Origin: Candidatus Levyibacteriota bacterium
GTDB taxonomy: Bacteria; Patescibacteriota; Microgenomatia; Levybacterales; UBA12049
Assembly: GCA_016186645.1 (NCBI GenBank)
Contig: JACPLF010000006.1
Location: 1 to 46,311, forward strand
Direction: 5' to 3'
DNA length: 46,311 nt
A program made the translations under genes and the position numbers. Of this stretch, positions 45,652 to 46,311 are shown piece by piece; position 1 is the first letter of the stretch, and every line of letters begins with the position of its first letter. The notes under the pieces are model-generated. The model made no database searches. It saw nothing but the letters and a program-made list of their open reading frames with translations, and was not told the DNA's origin.

Positions 45652-46311
45652 CAATGACTATTGCTATTGACGTTTCTCCTCTTGAGTCAGGGCATTATCT
45701 GCAGCATAGAGTTAGAGGTACGGGATTTTATCTGCAAAATCTAAAAACTATACTTCCAAAATACTACCCGGATAACCAATACGTCTTTTTTAACAGGGGT
45801 AACAAAATAGAAAATACAGACTTAGTCCATTATCCGTATTTTGAGCCGTTTTTCCTAACCTTGCCTGTATTTTCAAAAAATAAAAGGATCGTGACTGTTC
45901 ATGATTTAACCCCATTGGTTTTTCCAAGTCATTTCAAAGTAGGTCTAAAAGGAATGCTCAAATGGCAGATCCAAAAAAAAGCACTTCAGAATACGGACGC
46001 AATAATTACAGATTCCAAATCTTCAAAAAAAGATATTGTTAAATTTGCAGGAATAAAAGATTCAAAAGTGAATGTTGTCTATTTGGCGGCAGGTGAACAG
46101 TTTAAAAAGAATAATGATACCCGCTTCGCCGCGAGGCGAGAAGGATTAATGATTAAAAAGATTAAAGAAAAATATAATCTGCCGGAAAAATTTGTATTGT
46201 ATGTTGGGGATGTGACTTGGAATAAAAACCTACCACGATTGATTGAGGCTGTAGATAAGATAAATGTTCCGCTGGTTATGGTTGGAAAAGCACTTATTGA
46301 TGAAAGTATCG
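45648..46311 (+). CDS. GT4 family glycosyltransferase, 3'-partial
   Basis: The first 221 residues of a GT-B enzyme are present; the gene runs off the window edge. It begins MTMTIAIDVSPL; the ATG at 45648 overlaps the previous stop (ATGA), and an in-frame ATG at 45654 is the alternative. RGTGFYLQNL, TVHDLTPLVFP, DAIITDSKSSKKDI and KFVLYVGDVTWNKNLPRLI are the N-domain, linker and start of the C-domain typical of GT4 mannosyl or rhamnosyl transferases. The E-x7-E site lies beyond the window. A GC-rich repeat element inserts TRFAARREG at about residues 158-166, in the interdomain region where other family members have a short loop. Confidence 0.85.
   Translation, partial: MTMTIAIDVSPLESGHYLQHRVRGTGFYLQNLKTILPKYYPDNQYVFFNRGNKIENTDLVHYPYFEPFFLTLPVFSKNKRIVTVHDLTPLVFPSHFKVGLKGMLKWQIQKKALQNTDAIITDSKSSKKDIVKFAGIKDSKVNVVYLAAGEQFKKNNDTRFAARREGLMIKKIKEKYNLPEKFVLYVGDVTWNKNLPRLIEAVDKINVPLVMVGKALIDESI
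46120..46140. repeat. GC-rich hairpin element, short copy
   Basis: The arms CCCGCTTCGCC and GCGAGGCGAG are joined directly. The reverse complement of 490-520 has the same arms separated by 9 bases. The arms pair imperfectly with each other, so the element can fold as a hairpin. It is strongly GC-rich against an AT-rich background and lies in frame inside the GT4 gene. Confidence 0.8.

Overview
The window is 46.3 kb of AT-rich bacterial DNA packed with 36 genes. Almost all of them serve glycan assembly or glycosylation at the cytoplasmic membrane. Short genes of the DUF5652 and DUF5667 types, very tight gene packing, the standard code (TGA clearly used as stop) and low G+C suggest a Candidate Phyla Radiation bacterium, most likely of the Microgenomates group. 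That placement is inferred from gene content; no rRNA, tRNA or ribosomal protein gene is present to confirm it.

Layout. 1-7423: end of a PTPS-related GT-C protein (cut by the window edge), a polyprenyl-phosphate-sugar-synthase-like GT2, a MOP-family flippase, three more GT2 enzymes and a GT-C-like membrane protein. 7404-13312: two YfhO proteins around a small minus-strand DUF5652 gene and a GT4 enzyme. 13315-17645: two GT2 and two GT-C proteins. 17632-20686: GT-C, methyltransferase and GT2, with codon use unlike the rest. 20706-22358: a GT39 protein. 22365-26761: a minus-strand pair, a GT-C with an extra soluble C-terminus and a third YfhO. 26843-37476: an expansion of GT39-like proteins interrupted by an SDR epimerase. 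37488-46311: PTPS-related GT-C, GT2, GT-C, galE, DUF5667 protein, MptB/GT87-like GT-C, a third PTPS-related GT-C and the start of a GT4 enzyme (cut by the window edge).

In total I count 20 polytopic GT-C-like proteins, 8 GT2, 2 GT4, 1 flippase, 2 epimerases, 1 methyltransferase and 2 small DUF proteins. A coherent reading is as follows. GT2 and GT4 enzymes build lipid-linked glycans in the cytoplasm and three DPM/ALG5-like GT2 enzymes make polyprenyl-phosphate sugars. The flippase exports a glycan, and the GT-C enzymes add sugars from polyprenyl-phosphate donors on the outer face. The acceptor (protein, teichoic-like polymer or lipid glycan) cannot be read from the sequence. Most genes overlap or nearly touch (ATGA, GTGA and TAATG junctions), so the plus-strand blocks look like long operons.

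The most unusual layer is a set of 7-bp tandem repeats, nearly always four copies, embedded in coding sequence. Five of them sit at the same place in the GT-C fold. There is also a GC-rich hairpin element found once near each end of the window in opposite orientations. No stretch over 300 bases lacks a gene. I saw no CRISPR array, transposase, tRNA or rRNA.
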